From: Thermoflexibacter ruber
Lineage (GTDB): Bacteria; Bacteroidota; Bacteroidia; Cytophagales; Thermoflexibacteraceae
DNA: 64,000 nucleotides
Direction of reading: 5' to 3'
NCBI RefSeq assembly: GCF_900113045.1
Contig: NZ_FONY01000003.1
Span: 157,994 to 221,993, forward strand
The translations under genes and the position numbers were made by a program. How positions within the stretch are numbered: the stretch's first letter is position 1; every line of letters begins with the position of its first letter. This document shows, piece by piece, positions 35,910 through 46,553 of this stretch. The notes beneath the pieces were generated by a model that saw nothing but the letters and a program-made list of their open reading frames with translations, was not told the origin of the DNA and searched no databases.

Positions 35910-38900
35910 GTGAAGCCAGAAGAAGAAATAAAAAAAATAGTTCACCAAGTAGAAGAAACGGCAGAAAAAGCCATAGAAACTACCATAGAAACAGTAAAGA
36001 AAGTAGAAAGTTCTTTTGTTAAGTGGCTTAAACGACTTGGCAAAATCAAGGCTACTATCTTGTTATTATTTCTTTCTATTTTGGGCTTACTCCAACTTTC
36101 GGTCGTACAGACATATTTAGCAAGCAAAGCCACTAACTACCTCTCCGAACTAACAGGTTTTGAAACCTCTATCCAAAAAGTGTCTATTCAGTGGCTTGAC
36201 AAGGCAGTACTGAAGAATGTCCTCATCAAAGACCGCTTGCAAAATATCATGATTGAGGTTGATGCCTTAGAAGTGAACTATAGCCTGCTTGGACTGTTCC
36301 AACGCAAAGACATCATCTTAGACCAAGTGGGTTTAGTAGGAGCGAAGGTCAATCTCATCAATAATGCCCAAGATTCTTCGCTCAATATTCAAGAGTGGAT
36401 AGACACTGCTTTTGGCAAGGGCGACCCCAATGACACTACTATTAGCGATGCAAAGTTCATTATTAGGGAGGCTTACCTTCAGAATACACATTTTAGCTAT
36501 CAAGACATTCGCAATGATTCTTTGGGTAAAACAGAGTTTGACTACTTTCATTTTCAATTAGATAGCATAGATGCAGAAATAGAAAACTTAGTAGCAAAAA
36601 ATGACACTATCGAACTTCAAATCAATACGCTTTCTGCCATTAACCCAGTCATAGATTTTCCGATTAAGGAATTAAGAACTTTTTTTAGGTTTTGCCACAA
36701 AAGCATGAGTTTCAAGAAACTATACGCTCACTTAGGCAATAGCATTTTGAGAGATTCTTTAGTTTTCCGATACCAAGACCCTGCTGATTTTGCAGATTTT
36801 AATAATAAGATTTTCATTCACGCCAAACTCAAAGAAAGCCGCCTTACCTTCGAAGACCTTGCTTACTTTGCCCCAGACCTACGGCAATGGAAAGAAAAAC
36901 TAATCCTGAGCGGAAACCTGAATGGGACTGTAAGTAAACTGAAAATCAAAAATTTAGACCTGAAATTTGGACAAAATAGTCGTTTGCAAGGCGATATAGC
37001 TATGAGTGGTCTGCCCAACATAGAGGAAACTTTTATTGACTACGATTTTGATAATTCCCAAATCAATCTCCCTGATTTACAGCAGTACCTCAATCCAGAC
37101 CAATACAGCCGAGTGTCAAAGTTTGGCTTAGTGAAGTTCAGTAGCGAGTTGCAAGGCTTTTACTACGATTTTGTAACGCATGGAGATTTCAATACCAACT
37201 TGGGCAGGCTCGAGGCAGACAATATTCATTTGAGTCTTGGAGAAAATACGAATACTTACGAAGGCGATTTAGTTACTCAAGACTTCAATTTGGGAGAGCT
37301 ACTCCTTATTCCTGACATTATCCAAAAAATAGATTTGAAAGGAAAAATCAAAGGAAAAGGATTTACACCTTCTACCGCAGAGGTAGATTTAGATGCACAT
37401 ATTAAAAAATTTGGAATTTACGGCTACACCTATCAACATATAGACATAGATGCCAAGTTGAGCAAAAGCCTTTTTGAAGGAAAATTAGCGGTCAATGATT
37501 CCAATTTCATCTTTAATGCTGATGCAGATATAGACCTGAAAGACAGTACGATACAGCTACAAGGAAGGATAGAAAAAGCCCTGCTCGACCAAATAGGGCT
37601 TGCCACCCAACCTACTTCGCTCAAAACCAACATCGTAATTAACGTGAAAGGCTTAGACCTCGATAACTTAGACGGCACCGCTAACGTCAATCACTTGGAT
37701 TTGGTGCTAAATGGAAAAAGACTCGACTTGGATTATTTTCTCTTGGTCGACAAACTGATTAGCAAAAATAGGCGAAGAATTACTTTAGCCTCGACCATCA
37801 TGAATTTTGCTGCAGATGGGGATTTCAATTTAGGTACAAGTATAGGGCATCTAACTTCTTTGATAGAAGAATATTTACTTCATTTTGAAAGAAATAGCGA
37901 TAAAACACTTCAATACTATGCTAAAAAATACGGTGTAGATTTAACCCCTCCAAAGAAAAAAAATGGAGCGAATGGCAAGAATGGCAATGGAACTTATGCC
38001 ATTCCTCCTTTCCCTAATTTGCAAGTTAGCCCTTATCAGATTGATTATGAACTTAGTCTGAAAAATCTTGCGCCTGTGTTTGACTTTTTGCAAATAGATG
38101 CCAAAGTTGCCCAAAATACCAAACTTAGTGGTGTATTTAAGTACGGCAATGAAAGCCAAATCACACTCAAAGGCAATATAGATACGCTTTTTTACGGCAA
38201 TTTTGAAACTTACTTCAATCGGTTAAACTTTAATTTGTCTAAAAATCAAGACAGTACAGGAGTAAAAGGTGAACTAAACTTATTCTCTCGCAAGGAGTTT
38301 ATTTTAAACGAAAAAAATGAGGTAGTTTTAGACATAGATAGTCTGAAAGTTAATGCTCAACTTGCTGATTTTCAGCTTAAATACAATGCCTATGCTAAGC
38401 AGTCTGAAACTACCAACTCGGTAGATGTAAAAGGGAGTGTATATTTTTTACAAAATCAAGCCTACTTGATTGATATAGAACCTTCTCAGTTTAACTTGGT
38501 CAAGGAACTTTGGCAGAATCCTGAGGACAGCGAAATCCTGATTCAAGGTAGGGAAATCAATTTTAAAAATATTATTCTAAGCAATGGACAAGATTATGTT
38601 TCCATTAACGGAGATATTTCCGAAGATGCCAACAAGAAACTTTCAGTAGATATAAAAAACTTAGATTTGAACCTGTTTAATGAAATAGTTGGATTTAAGT
38701 TAGGTGGAGAACTGAGCGGTTTTGTGCGTATGCAAGGACTGTACGATACTGAAAAATTAAAAATAGAGAATGAACTCAAAATCAAAGATATAAGCATAGA
38801 TAACTTTTTAATAGGGGACATCATCAATACAGGGGTTTGGGACAATTCAAAAAAATCCATGCTCATCAATGCCAGCATAGAAAGGGAGCAAAGAAAAACG

Positions 38901-40667
38901 CTCATTTGCAACGGAACTTATACGCCAGAAAACAAAGAAAACCCCTTAGATTTGAAGGCAGAATTAGCAGAAATAGAGTTCCGCATCTTAGAGCCTTTCC
39001 TTGCCGATATTGCCTCTGGCTTTGAGGGAACGGCAAGTGGCGAACTGCACATTACAGGCTCGCCTGCCACCCCAATCGTAGAGGGAAGTGCTTTTATCCG
39101 CAGAGGTAAGTTCAAAATCAATTACTTAGGAGCAACTTATACTTTTAGCGACAGGGTATATTTGGAAAAAGATAGAATTGCTTTCAAAAGATTTAGGATT
39201 AGGGACGACCAAAGAAATTTAGGCTTGTTAGAAGGAAGTATTTTTCATAAAGGTTTCCAAGATTTTTCCTTAGACTTAAAAGGCAGTTTCAAGAATTTTA
39301 AACTTTTAGATACCAAGCCGACCGACGAGTCGCTTTACTACGGCACAGCCATAGGTTCAGGTAAGCTAAGCATTTGGGGCGTAGGCTCGAGTCTGAATAT
39401 TGGTGTAGATGTAAAAAGCGAAAAAGGAACGAAAATGTACTTGGCATTTGACGGCTACTCTACCGTAGAGCAAAAAGACTTCATCAACTATGTGGAGTTT
39501 AGCCCGAAGCGCATCAAAGATACAACCTTACAGTTTATCAAGCCCTCGCACCCCAAAATTAATCTTTCTCATTTATTGATTGACTTGGCGGTAGAAATTA
39601 CTCCAGAGGCTTATGTAGAGATTATCTTAGACAGGAAAACAGGGGACATCATCAGAGGAAATGCACGCGGAAAGGTAAGCATGGAATACGACTCCAAAGC
39701 TGATTTTCAGATGTTTGGCAATGTAGAAATTGTACAAGGGGCTTACAACTTTACCTTCCAAAACTTATTCAATAAGGAATTTGGTATTGCGGCTGGGAGT
39801 GTCATCAATTGGAACGGCGACCCGCTCAAAGGCACTATGAACATCAAGGCAACTTACTTGCAAAGAGCCTCACTTGCGCCTATTCTCCCGCTTGACAACA
39901 ATAGCAACGAAAGCCCCGAAGTAAAACGCCGTTACCCTGTGCAAGTAGATTTGATACTCAAAGGAGAACTTTTTAGCCCTGAAATCAAGTTTGACATCAA
40001 CTTTTTTGACTACCCCAATACCATAGTAGCAGGCGGGCAGTCTATTTCTTTGGCAAACAATATTGCTGCATTTAAAACACGCATCGCCAACGACGAGGCA
40101 GAACTCAACCGCCAAGTGTTTAGCCTCATTTTGCTAAAAAGGCTTTCTGCTCCCAATGCTTTCGAGGGGCTTGGACAGTCAGCCGCAGGAAGCGTCAGCG
40201 AGCTTCTGACCAATCAGCTCAGCTATTGGATGTCCCAAGTAGATGAGAACTTAGAAGTCGACATAGACCTCAACGGCTTAGATGCCAATGCGTTAAATAC
40301 TTTCCAACTCAGACTTTCTTATAGTTTCCTCAACGGCAGGGTGCGAGTTACCAGAGATGGGAGCTTTACCAATATGCAAAATCAAGCTAATGCAAGTAGT
40401 GTGATAGGTGATTGGACGATAGAATACTTGGTTACAAGGGACGGAAAACTGCGAGCAAAAATGTACCGCCGTAACTTCTCCAATGTTTTTGATGCTACCT
40501 TAGGGACAACTTCCGCTACTACGGGGGCAAGTATTGTGTATGTCAAATCCTTTAATAAGTTTTGGGATTTCTTTGGCAATATTTTTAGTAAAAGGAAAAA
40601 TAAAAAGCCAAGAGGTAATAAAAAGAATCCTACAGAAGAAAATAAAATTTCCGAAAAAAACGATTAA
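35910..40667 (+). CDS. tamB: TamB-family translocation/assembly protein, GTG start
   Basis: 1585 residues. An N-terminal membrane helix (about 45-70) is followed by a very long series of beta-rich repeats (AsmA/TamB groove type) and a C-terminal TamB/DUF490 domain. The latter contains GSAFIRRGKFKINYLGATY and VDLILKGELFSPEIKFDINF. TamB-like proteins bridge the inner and outer membranes and carry phospholipid or help autotransporter assembly. The start is GTG at 35910 (no ATG in a better position). A large size (about 1500 residues) is normal in Bacteroidota. No tamA gene is adjacent. Confidence 0.92.
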   Translation: MKPEEEIKKIVHQVEETAEKAIETTIETVKKVESSFVKWLKRLGKIKATILLLFLSILGLLQLSVVQTYLASKATNYLSELTGFETSIQKVSIQWLDKAVLKNVLIKDRLQNIMIEVDALEVNYSLLGLFQRKDIILDQVGLVGAKVNLINNAQDSSLNIQEWIDTAFGKGDPNDTTISDAKFIIREAYLQNTHFSYQDIRNDSLGKTEFDYFHFQLDSIDAEIENLVAKNDTIELQINTLSAINPVIDFPIKELRTFFRFCHKSMSFKKLYAHLGNSILRDSLVFRYQDPADFADFNNKIFIHAKLKESRLTFEDLAYFAPDLRQWKEKLILSGNLNGTVSKLKIKNLDLKFGQNSRLQGDIAMSGLPNIEETFIDYDFDNSQINLPDLQQYLNPDQYSRVSKFGLVKFSSELQGFYYDFVTHGDFNTNLGRLEADNIHLSLGENTNTYEGDLVTQDFNLGELLLIPDIIQKIDLKGKIKGKGFTPSTAEVDLDAHIKKFGIYGYTYQHIDIDAKLSKSLFEGKLAVNDSNFIFNADADIDLKDSTIQLQGRIEKALLDQIGLATQPTSLKTNIVINVKGLDLDNLDGTANVNHLDLVLNGKRLDLDYFLLVDKLISKNRRRITLASTIMNFAADGDFNLGTSIGHLTSLIEEYLLHFERNSDKTLQYYAKKYGVDLTPPKKKNGANGKNGNGTYAIPPFPNLQVSPYQIDYELSLKNLAPVFDFLQIDAKVAQNTKLSGVFKYGNESQITLKGNIDTLFYGNFETYFNRLNFNLSKNQDSTGVKGELNLFSRKEFILNEKNEVVLDIDSLKVNAQLADFQLKYNAYAKQSETTNSVDVKGSVYFLQNQAYLIDIEPSQFNLVKELWQNPEDSEILIQGREINFKNIILSNGQDYVSINGDISEDANKKLSVDIKNLDLNLFNEIVGFKLGGELSGFVRMQGLYDTEKLKIENELKIKDISIDNFLIGDIINTGVWDNSKKSMLINASIEREQRKTLICNGTYTPENKENPLDLKAELAEIEFRILEPFLADIASGFEGTASGELHITGSPATPIVEGSAFIRRGKFKINYLGATYTFSDRVYLEKDRIAFKRFRIRDDQRNLGLLEGSIFHKGFQDFSLDLKGSFKNFKLLDTKPTDESLYYGTAIGSGKLSIWGVGSSLNIGVDVKSEKGTKMYLAFDGYSTVEQKDFINYVEFSPKRIKDTTLQFIKPSHPKINLSHLLIDLAVEITPEAYVEIILDRKTGDIIRGNARGKVSMEYDSKADFQMFGNVEIVQGAYNFTFQNLFNKEFGIAAGSVINWNGDPLKGTMNIKATYLQRASLAPILPLDNNSNESPEVKRRYPVQVDLILKGELFSPEIKFDINFFDYPNTIVAGGQSISLANNIAAFKTRIANDEAELNRQVFSLILLKRLSAPNAFEGLGQSAAGSVSELLTNQLSYWMSQVDENLEVDIDLNGLDANALNTFQLRLSYSFLNGRVRVTRDGSFTNMQNQANASSVIGDWTIEYLVTRDGKLRAKMYRRNFSNVFDATLGTTSATTGASIVYVKSFNKFWDFFGNIFSKRKNKKPRGNKKNPTEENKISEKND

Positions 40668-40681
40668 CAAAAAAATAGTAG

Positions 40682-42016
40682 ATGCTAAAAAGTTTATTGA
40701 GTCTTGGAATCAGCCCCTTAATTCCCGTTACAGAACAGCGGAAGATAAGACTGTTAAATTTTCTGTGCATTTTACTTGTCTTAGTGCAGCCATTTGCTAT
40801 TCTTTCCTATGCAGTTCAAGGAAATATCATAGGAGAAACTACCTCTATCATAGATATTTTTGGAGGCATGATTACCTTGTATATGCAAAGCAAGCAAAGG
40901 TTTCGTGCTGCACGCTTATTGATTTTTACCTATTATCCTCTTTCCTTATTTTTTCAGATTACCATACTTCAAGCCCCTGAAATACAGCTATTTTGGAGTA
41001 CAGCCTTAATAGGAATTTTTTTGCTTTTTGATGAGGTCTTTCTGCGAAAATTATTTTTTATCTACATAGGCTTATTAGCCATGATGTCGTATTACTACCT
41101 CAACTATGACTTTCAATCTCCCTTTACTTGGGAAAAATTTGCCTCGAGTACCGTTAATATCTTTGTTGTTTTAGTTGCCCTTTTAATGGCAACTTATCAG
41201 ATGTTAAGTTTTTTTGAGAAAAATACTATGTATTTCCAAAGACTTATAGAGGAAAAAAACCAAGAAATACTCCAACAAAATGAGGAAATACTCCAACAGT
41301 CAGAATATCTGAACGAAATGAATCGTTTGAAAGACAGACTTTTTTCTATCATTGCCCATGACCTTCGCAATCCCGTTGCCGCACTGCGAAATACCATAGA
41401 TATTTTAGACCCGCAAATTCTTAGTTCTGAGGAATTAGAATTTGTCAAAGCAGAACTAAGTCAGCAATTTAATAGTATGGATTTTACACTCAATAATCTA
41501 TTGGCTTGGGCAAGAGGGCAAATAAGAGGGGAAACTATCCACCCAGAGGCGATAGATATACGAGCAATAGTAGAGAGCAGTGTCAAACATTCTCTTTCTG
41601 CCTCTGGAGCAAAAAATATTGTCATTATCAATGAAATACAAGAGCATGTACAAATTTATGCAGACCTCAATCACTTTCGTTTTATACTAAGAAATTTGCT
41701 AAATAATGCCATCAAGTTTTCTGAAAAGGAAGGTCTTATTACCATTTTTGCTATTGAAAATGAGCATTTCATCACTATTGCTGTCAAAGATAAAGGTATA
41801 GGCATTAGCCCAGAGAAGCAAAAACAATTATTTAGTATTCATTCCAACTTTAGTACAGAAGGCACGCAAGGCGAAAAAGGAACAGGCTTAGGACTAATTC
41901 TTTGCAAAGAGTTTGTAGAAAAGAATGGAGGGAAAATTTGGGTAGAAAGCGAGGTAGGCAAAGGGAGTACGTTTTATTTTACCTTGCCCACGGTTAGTAA
42001 AGAGAAAAATACATAG
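40682..42016 (+). CDS. Membrane sensor histidine kinase
   Basis: 444 residues. The N-terminus has about five to six transmembrane helices (residues 20-180). A short coiled segment (RLIEEKNQEILQQNEEILQQ) leads to the HisKA domain with H-box His226 (IIAHDLRNPVAAL), then an HATPase domain: NNAIKFSE (N box), DKGIGISPEKQ (G1), GTGLGL (G2). It is orthodox without a receiver. No response regulator gene is adjacent, so its partner is elsewhere. It lies 14 bases after the TamB gene. Confidence 0.92.
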   Translation: MLKSLLSLGISPLIPVTEQRKIRLLNFLCILLVLVQPFAILSYAVQGNIIGETTSIIDIFGGMITLYMQSKQRFRAARLLIFTYYPLSLFFQITILQAPEIQLFWSTALIGIFLLFDEVFLRKLFFIYIGLLAMMSYYYLNYDFQSPFTWEKFASSTVNIFVVLVALLMATYQMLSFFEKNTMYFQRLIEEKNQEILQQNEEILQQSEYLNEMNRLKDRLFSIIAHDLRNPVAALRNTIDILDPQILSSEELEFVKAELSQQFNSMDFTLNNLLAWARGQIRGETIHPEAIDIRAIVESSVKHSLSASGAKNIVIINEIQEHVQIYADLNHFRFILRNLLNNAIKFSEKEGLITIFAIENEHFITIAVKDKGIGISPEKQKQLFSIHSNFSTEGTQGEKGTGLGLILCKEFVEKNGGKIWVESEVGKGSTFYFTLPTVSKEKNT

Positions 42017-42082
42017 TTCAAATAATTGAGTACTCAAAAATTTCACAATCTAACAAATCCTTGCTAAATTGAGTTTTGGAAA

Positions 42083-45000
42083 ATGAAATGTACTATGGAA
42101 GAGGCTAATAGCAAGGAACTTACTGCACTTAAGCAGCAGTTAGACGAAGAGAGAAGCAGAAGACTTAGGGCAGAGCAAAATTTGTATTATACCAATCTCA
42201 TGCTCAATCTGTCTTGTTGTCCTATGATGACAATAGACCGCAATCAACGCATTACTTACACCAACAATGCTTTCCTTAAACTCTTTGGAGGTAATCGCAC
42301 TCACTATGTAGGCAAGACTTTTAAGGAGGCTATCCGATGGGAAAGTGCAGAGGACATAGATACCATTATAGAAAGCATCTATGCGGAAAACGGTCGTAAA
42401 GTGCATCTCAAATGCTTGAACGCAGAGCAAGAAAGGCTATTAGTACAGTTAGATGCTCAGGTATTGCTTTCGCCCAAAGGCACACCTTTCCAATTAGTTA
42501 TCAATTTTATAGACAAAAGTAAAGACCTCCAACCCTCTGATAGTCAATGGTTAGAGCTTATCCTCAAAGAGAGTGAAGCGCGCTTTGAGAAGGTTTTTTA
42601 CCAAAGTCCTATGGGCATAGTCATCGTAGAGCAAGCCAATCCTTCCAAAGTTCGCTATGTCAATCAAACTTTTTGCAATTGGACAGGCTATACCCAAGAA
42701 GATTTTTTGGGAGAAAAACAAGTGATGCGTTATGTGAAGTTGAGTAAGGAATTAGAAAAGATAAGCGAAGCAGACTTCCCTTTGAAAAAGCAAGTCAGCA
42801 GATACAAGCATTTGTTTGATGCTTTTTTTATTCGCAAAAATGGAAGTTTACTTTACACAGACCTTAAAATCAATGAGCTGGAATACGATGGGACTGCATA
42901 CCAAGTACAGTATTTTCTCAATGTAAACGAAAGAATCAAAGCGGCAGATATCATTACGCAATGCCAGAACTTGTTGAAAACTACCCAAGAAGATGCAAAA
43001 ATAGGTAGCATAGATGTTGATTTTTCCAATAATCAAATGTCTTGGTCTGAGCAGACTTTTTATATTTTTGAAATTCCCTTGCACAATAAAATCACTCATT
43101 CTAAAATTTTCTTTGAACGCATTTACTCAGAAGATGTAGAGAGAGTACGAAGCGAAATAGACAAGGCAATAGCCCAAAAAACAGATTTGGATTTGACTTA
43201 TCGCATTCTGACCCCTGAGCAGGAAATCAAATATATAAGATTCAATGCTAAACTTGTGCATAATATCGAAAATCAATCACTTAGATTTGAAGGTACGGTT
43301 CAGGATTTGACAGAAAAAATCAAATTAGAGCATGAGATTAAATTATTAAAGGAAAGTGTACTCATCACTAAGCAAAGTGAAAATATTAACAAAGAGTTAG
43401 AAAATAAGGCAGAATACCAGCAAATATTATTGCAGAATATTTCTGATGCCATTATTTACTTGGACAAGAATTGGGAAGTGCAGGATTGGAACGAGGGAGC
43501 AACGGATATTTATGGATGGGAGAAAAGTGAAGTGCTTGGGAAGCAAGTTGATAAACTATTCGCTACTAATTACTTAGGGAATTATACCCCCGAGATAGTT
43601 GTAAGAGACTTGCTCAGAAATGGGAAGTGGAAAGGGCAAGTCAAGCAAAAGACACGCTTTGGCAAAGAAATTACCGTTCAGGCATTTTATAGGGTAATTT
43701 TGAATGCTGAAAATGAAATTATTGGTTTTGTGCTTTGCAATAAGAATATGACAGAGTTTCTGCAAGTCCAAGAGCAAGCTCACAAGTGGGAACTGACTTT
43801 ACAACTCATTTTTGACAATATACCCGGTTGGATTATCTTACAAGATAAAAACCTGAATATCATGGGTTGTAATAAAAATTTTGTCAATGCTATGGGCGAG
43901 CAGAATCAGTCTGAATTGATTGGGAAAGGATATAACGACCTGCCTGTTTCCGCAGAATTTGCCCAGCAGTCTTACCAAAGTTCTTTGACGGTATTAAAAG
44001 AAAATAAGCCGCTTTATCACATTACAGAACCACTAATCAGTAAAAATGGGAAAACTTATTGGTTAGACACCACCAAAGTTCCGCTTAGAGATACTAATGG
44101 CGAGCTGATGGGCGTATTGGTTACTGCCGAAGATGTTACAAGCAAGCGCGCTATAGAAGAGCAACTCAAAGAAAAACAAGCAAACCTCACTTCTATCATT
44201 GAGAATACTGATGATTTGATTTGGTATGTGGACAAAGACCACATTTTTAAGGCATTCAATACGGTAATGTACGAAAAAATTAAAGGAGCTTTTGGTATTA
44301 AAATTCAGTACGGAAAAAATGCAATGGAGATTTTGCCCGAGGAGTACAAGGTGCAATGGAGGCAGATTCACGAATATGTGATGAAGGGAAAAAAATTGGT
44401 CATAGAGAGGAAAATAGACTTGCCTCAAAACAAAGAAATGTGGATAGAATTTTCCTGTAATCCTGTAATCAATGACAATGAAGTTACAGGGGCTTGCTAC
44501 ATAGCTCGCGATATTACAGAAAGAAAAGAAAATGAAAAACTCTTGATGGAGAATCAGTTACAACAAGAAAAAATACGCTCTTTGGCGATTATTCAAGGAC
44601 AAGAGGACGAAAGACGCAGGGTTGCTATGGAACTGCACGATGGCGTAGGGCAAATCCTTACCGCTTTGCAAATGCAAGTAAATTATTTGAAAATGCAAGA
44701 ACACTTGCCATCTCCTGAAATCGAACTCAAGCAAACTGCCCAATTGGTCGACAGTGCCAAACAAGAGGTACGCCGTATTTCTTACAATTTGATGCCAAGT
44801 GTACTCAATGATTTTGGACTGGCTGATGCAGTGCAAAACCTATGCTCAGTGATGTCGCAAAATACACACATAGAGATAGATACAGACATAGACCTCAGTA
44901 GCAAACGATTTGCTCCACAAGTGGAAATAGGTGTATTTCGTATAGCCCAAGAGGTAATCAATAATGCCCTCAAATACAGCGAGGCTGATACCATCAAAGT

Positions 45001-45247
45001 CCAACTCTACGAAGAGGATAACCAAATTCACTTAGAAATCGCTGATAATGGCAAGGGCTTTGATGCCAATGAAATCACACGTGGCAACGGCTTGGCAAAC
45101 CTCAGCCAGCGAGCCAACTTGCTTAACGGTACGCTTACCATAGATGCCAACGTAGGATTAGGCTGCAAAGTAACGGCAGTAATACCGTATGAGTTAGCAG
45201 AAGTAGAGATAATGGACGAGGTGGCTGATGTATCAGAGCAGTATTAA
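42083..45247 (+). CDS. Multi-PAS sensor histidine kinase, NarX/DesK type
   Basis: 1054 residues, no transmembrane helix, so a cytoplasmic sensor. About six PAS/PAC-like units are seen between residues 30 and 835. Recognisable examples are MMTIDRNQRITYTNNAF, FEKVFYQSPMGIVIVEQ, AIIYLDKNWEVQDWNEGA, and LIWYVDKDHIFKAFN. A HisKA_3 domain follows with H-box His852 (RRRVAMELHDGVGQILTAL), then HATPase (EVINNALKYSE, DNGKGFD, NGLANLSQRANLL). HisKA_3 kinases usually pair with NarL/LuxR-type response regulators. None is adjacent. The stand-alone HTH proteins at 53162 and 54976 lack receivers. Confidence 0.92.
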   Translation: MKCTMEEANSKELTALKQQLDEERSRRLRAEQNLYYTNLMLNLSCCPMMTIDRNQRITYTNNAFLKLFGGNRTHYVGKTFKEAIRWESAEDIDTIIESIYAENGRKVHLKCLNAEQERLLVQLDAQVLLSPKGTPFQLVINFIDKSKDLQPSDSQWLELILKESEARFEKVFYQSPMGIVIVEQANPSKVRYVNQTFCNWTGYTQEDFLGEKQVMRYVKLSKELEKISEADFPLKKQVSRYKHLFDAFFIRKNGSLLYTDLKINELEYDGTAYQVQYFLNVNERIKAADIITQCQNLLKTTQEDAKIGSIDVDFSNNQMSWSEQTFYIFEIPLHNKITHSKIFFERIYSEDVERVRSEIDKAIAQKTDLDLTYRILTPEQEIKYIRFNAKLVHNIENQSLRFEGTVQDLTEKIKLEHEIKLLKESVLITKQSENINKELENKAEYQQILLQNISDAIIYLDKNWEVQDWNEGATDIYGWEKSEVLGKQVDKLFATNYLGNYTPEIVVRDLLRNGKWKGQVKQKTRFGKEITVQAFYRVILNAENEIIGFVLCNKNMTEFLQVQEQAHKWELTLQLIFDNIPGWIILQDKNLNIMGCNKNFVNAMGEQNQSELIGKGYNDLPVSAEFAQQSYQSSLTVLKENKPLYHITEPLISKNGKTYWLDTTKVPLRDTNGELMGVLVTAEDVTSKRAIEEQLKEKQANLTSIIENTDDLIWYVDKDHIFKAFNTVMYEKIKGAFGIKIQYGKNAMEILPEEYKVQWRQIHEYVMKGKKLVIERKIDLPQNKEMWIEFSCNPVINDNEVTGACYIARDITERKENEKLLMENQLQQEKIRSLAIIQGQEDERRRVAMELHDGVGQILTALQMQVNYLKMQEHLPSPEIELKQTAQLVDSAKQEVRRISYNLMPSVLNDFGLADAVQNLCSVMSQNTHIEIDTDIDLSSKRFAPQVEIGVFRIAQEVINNALKYSEADTIKVQLYEEDNQIHLEIADNGKGFDANEITRGNGLANLSQRANLLNGTLTIDANVGLGCKVTAVIPYELAEVEIMDEVADVSEQY

Positions 45248-45296
45248 AAAGTAATTTAGCAATAGTGTTTCAAAGTCAAATCTTAAATTAGTTATA

Positions 45297-46547
45297 TTGA
45301 AATCCTCAATTTGGACATTCCTTTCAGTTTGCGTAAGAATTTCTTTTAACTTCATTATCAATAAGTTATTTGCTGTTCATTTTGGACTCTCTGGGCTTAC
45401 TCTGCTTGCTCACTTCCAAAATTTATTAGGTATGGTTACAGCTTTGGCGGGAGAAGGCTTAAATAAAGGGGTAGTAAAATTCCTTTCAGATAAAGAGATA
45501 AATACGACTGATAAGCAATGTTTTTTCTCGGCGGGAATACTCTTGCATTTGATTATTTTTTTAGTGGCTTGTTTATTAGTTGTGGTGAACTATGAAAACT
45601 TAAGACGTTTCACAGGTAATTTCTTTTTTATTTCTTGGCTGACTTGGGTGATGATTCCCTTGCTTGCCAATTTGTTAAACCTGTTTTGTATTGCCATCGT
45701 CCAATCCCAGCACCGCTTTAAGCTGTTTTCTTTTCTTAATACTCTCAATATTGTGCTAAGTGCTTTTTTTATTTACTTAGTGGCTCATAAACAGGATATT
45801 ACCCTTGCTTTACTTGCCTATAATTTGGGACAGGGAATTTCTTTATTCATTACTTTACCCTTAGCATGGAACACATTGAGCGTTTTTTTACCTGAATTAA
45901 GGAAACTATCCATTCAAATATTAGAAAATAAAATCAAAAAACTCAGTGATTTTCTTGCTATAGGCTTGAGCATTGTCGTATTTAGTCGCTTTGGCTTTTA
46001 TCTGATGCGAGAGTACAATATGGCAACTTTTGGCTTGGCTCAGACAGGACTTTGGGAGGCAGCAATGCGGATTTCAGAAGGTTATACTTTCACTTTTAAT
46101 ACTACTTTTTTAGTCATTTTTTATCCTAAAGTAGCAAGTTTGATACCTCAGCCTAAGCGATTGCAAAGGTATTGTTGGCAAACCCTCCAACTCTTGATTC
46201 CACTAATAATTGTAGGTCTATCACTTGCCTTTTTATTAAGAGAACAACTCCTGATTTTGCTTTTTGATACCTCTTTTCTTCCTGCCTCCACTTTGTTGGC
46301 TTGGGTGATAGTAGGTGATTTTTTCAAGTTTATTAACTACCTTCTTTCCAACATTTTGATTGCTAAGGGAAAGACACGCCTTTTTATTTTTTTACAAGGT
46401 GTATTTATAGGCTTGTCTTTTCTTATGGTTTATATGTTATCAGATAGATTTGGCTTGCAAGCCCTTCCCATGACTTGGGTAAGCACCTATATCCTCTCGG
46501 TGGTAGTATTAGGAGTAATTTTGAGGAAAGACTTGCTCAGCTCGTAA
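45297..46547 (+). CDS. Wzx/O-antigen translocase-like flippase, TTG start
   Basis: 416 residues with about 12 hydrophobic helices in the MATE/MOP-type polysaccharide transporter family. The opening KSSIWTFLSVCVRISFNFIINKLFAVHFGLSGL fits the first helix of this family, so the TTG at 45297 (the first usable codon) is taken as start. Proteins of this kind flip lipid-linked oligosaccharides across the inner membrane. No glycosyltransferase or polymerase gene lies adjacent, so the substrate is unknown. It converges with rimM (7-base gap). Confidence 0.8.
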   Translation: MKSSIWTFLSVCVRISFNFIINKLFAVHFGLSGLTLLAHFQNLLGMVTALAGEGLNKGVVKFLSDKEINTTDKQCFFSAGILLHLIIFLVACLLVVVNYENLRRFTGNFFFISWLTWVMIPLLANLLNLFCIAIVQSQHRFKLFSFLNTLNIVLSAFFIYLVAHKQDITLALLAYNLGQGISLFITLPLAWNTLSVFLPELRKLSIQILENKIKKLSDFLAIGLSIVVFSRFGFYLMREYNMATFGLAQTGLWEAAMRISEGYTFTFNTTFLVIFYPKVASLIPQPKRLQRYCWQTLQLLIPLIIVGLSLAFLLREQLLILLFDTSFLPASTLLAWVIVGDFFKFINYLLSNILIAKGKTRLFIFLQGVFIGLSFLMVYMLSDRFGLQALPMTWVSTYILSVVVLGVILRKDLLSS

Positions 46548-46553
46548 AGACGG

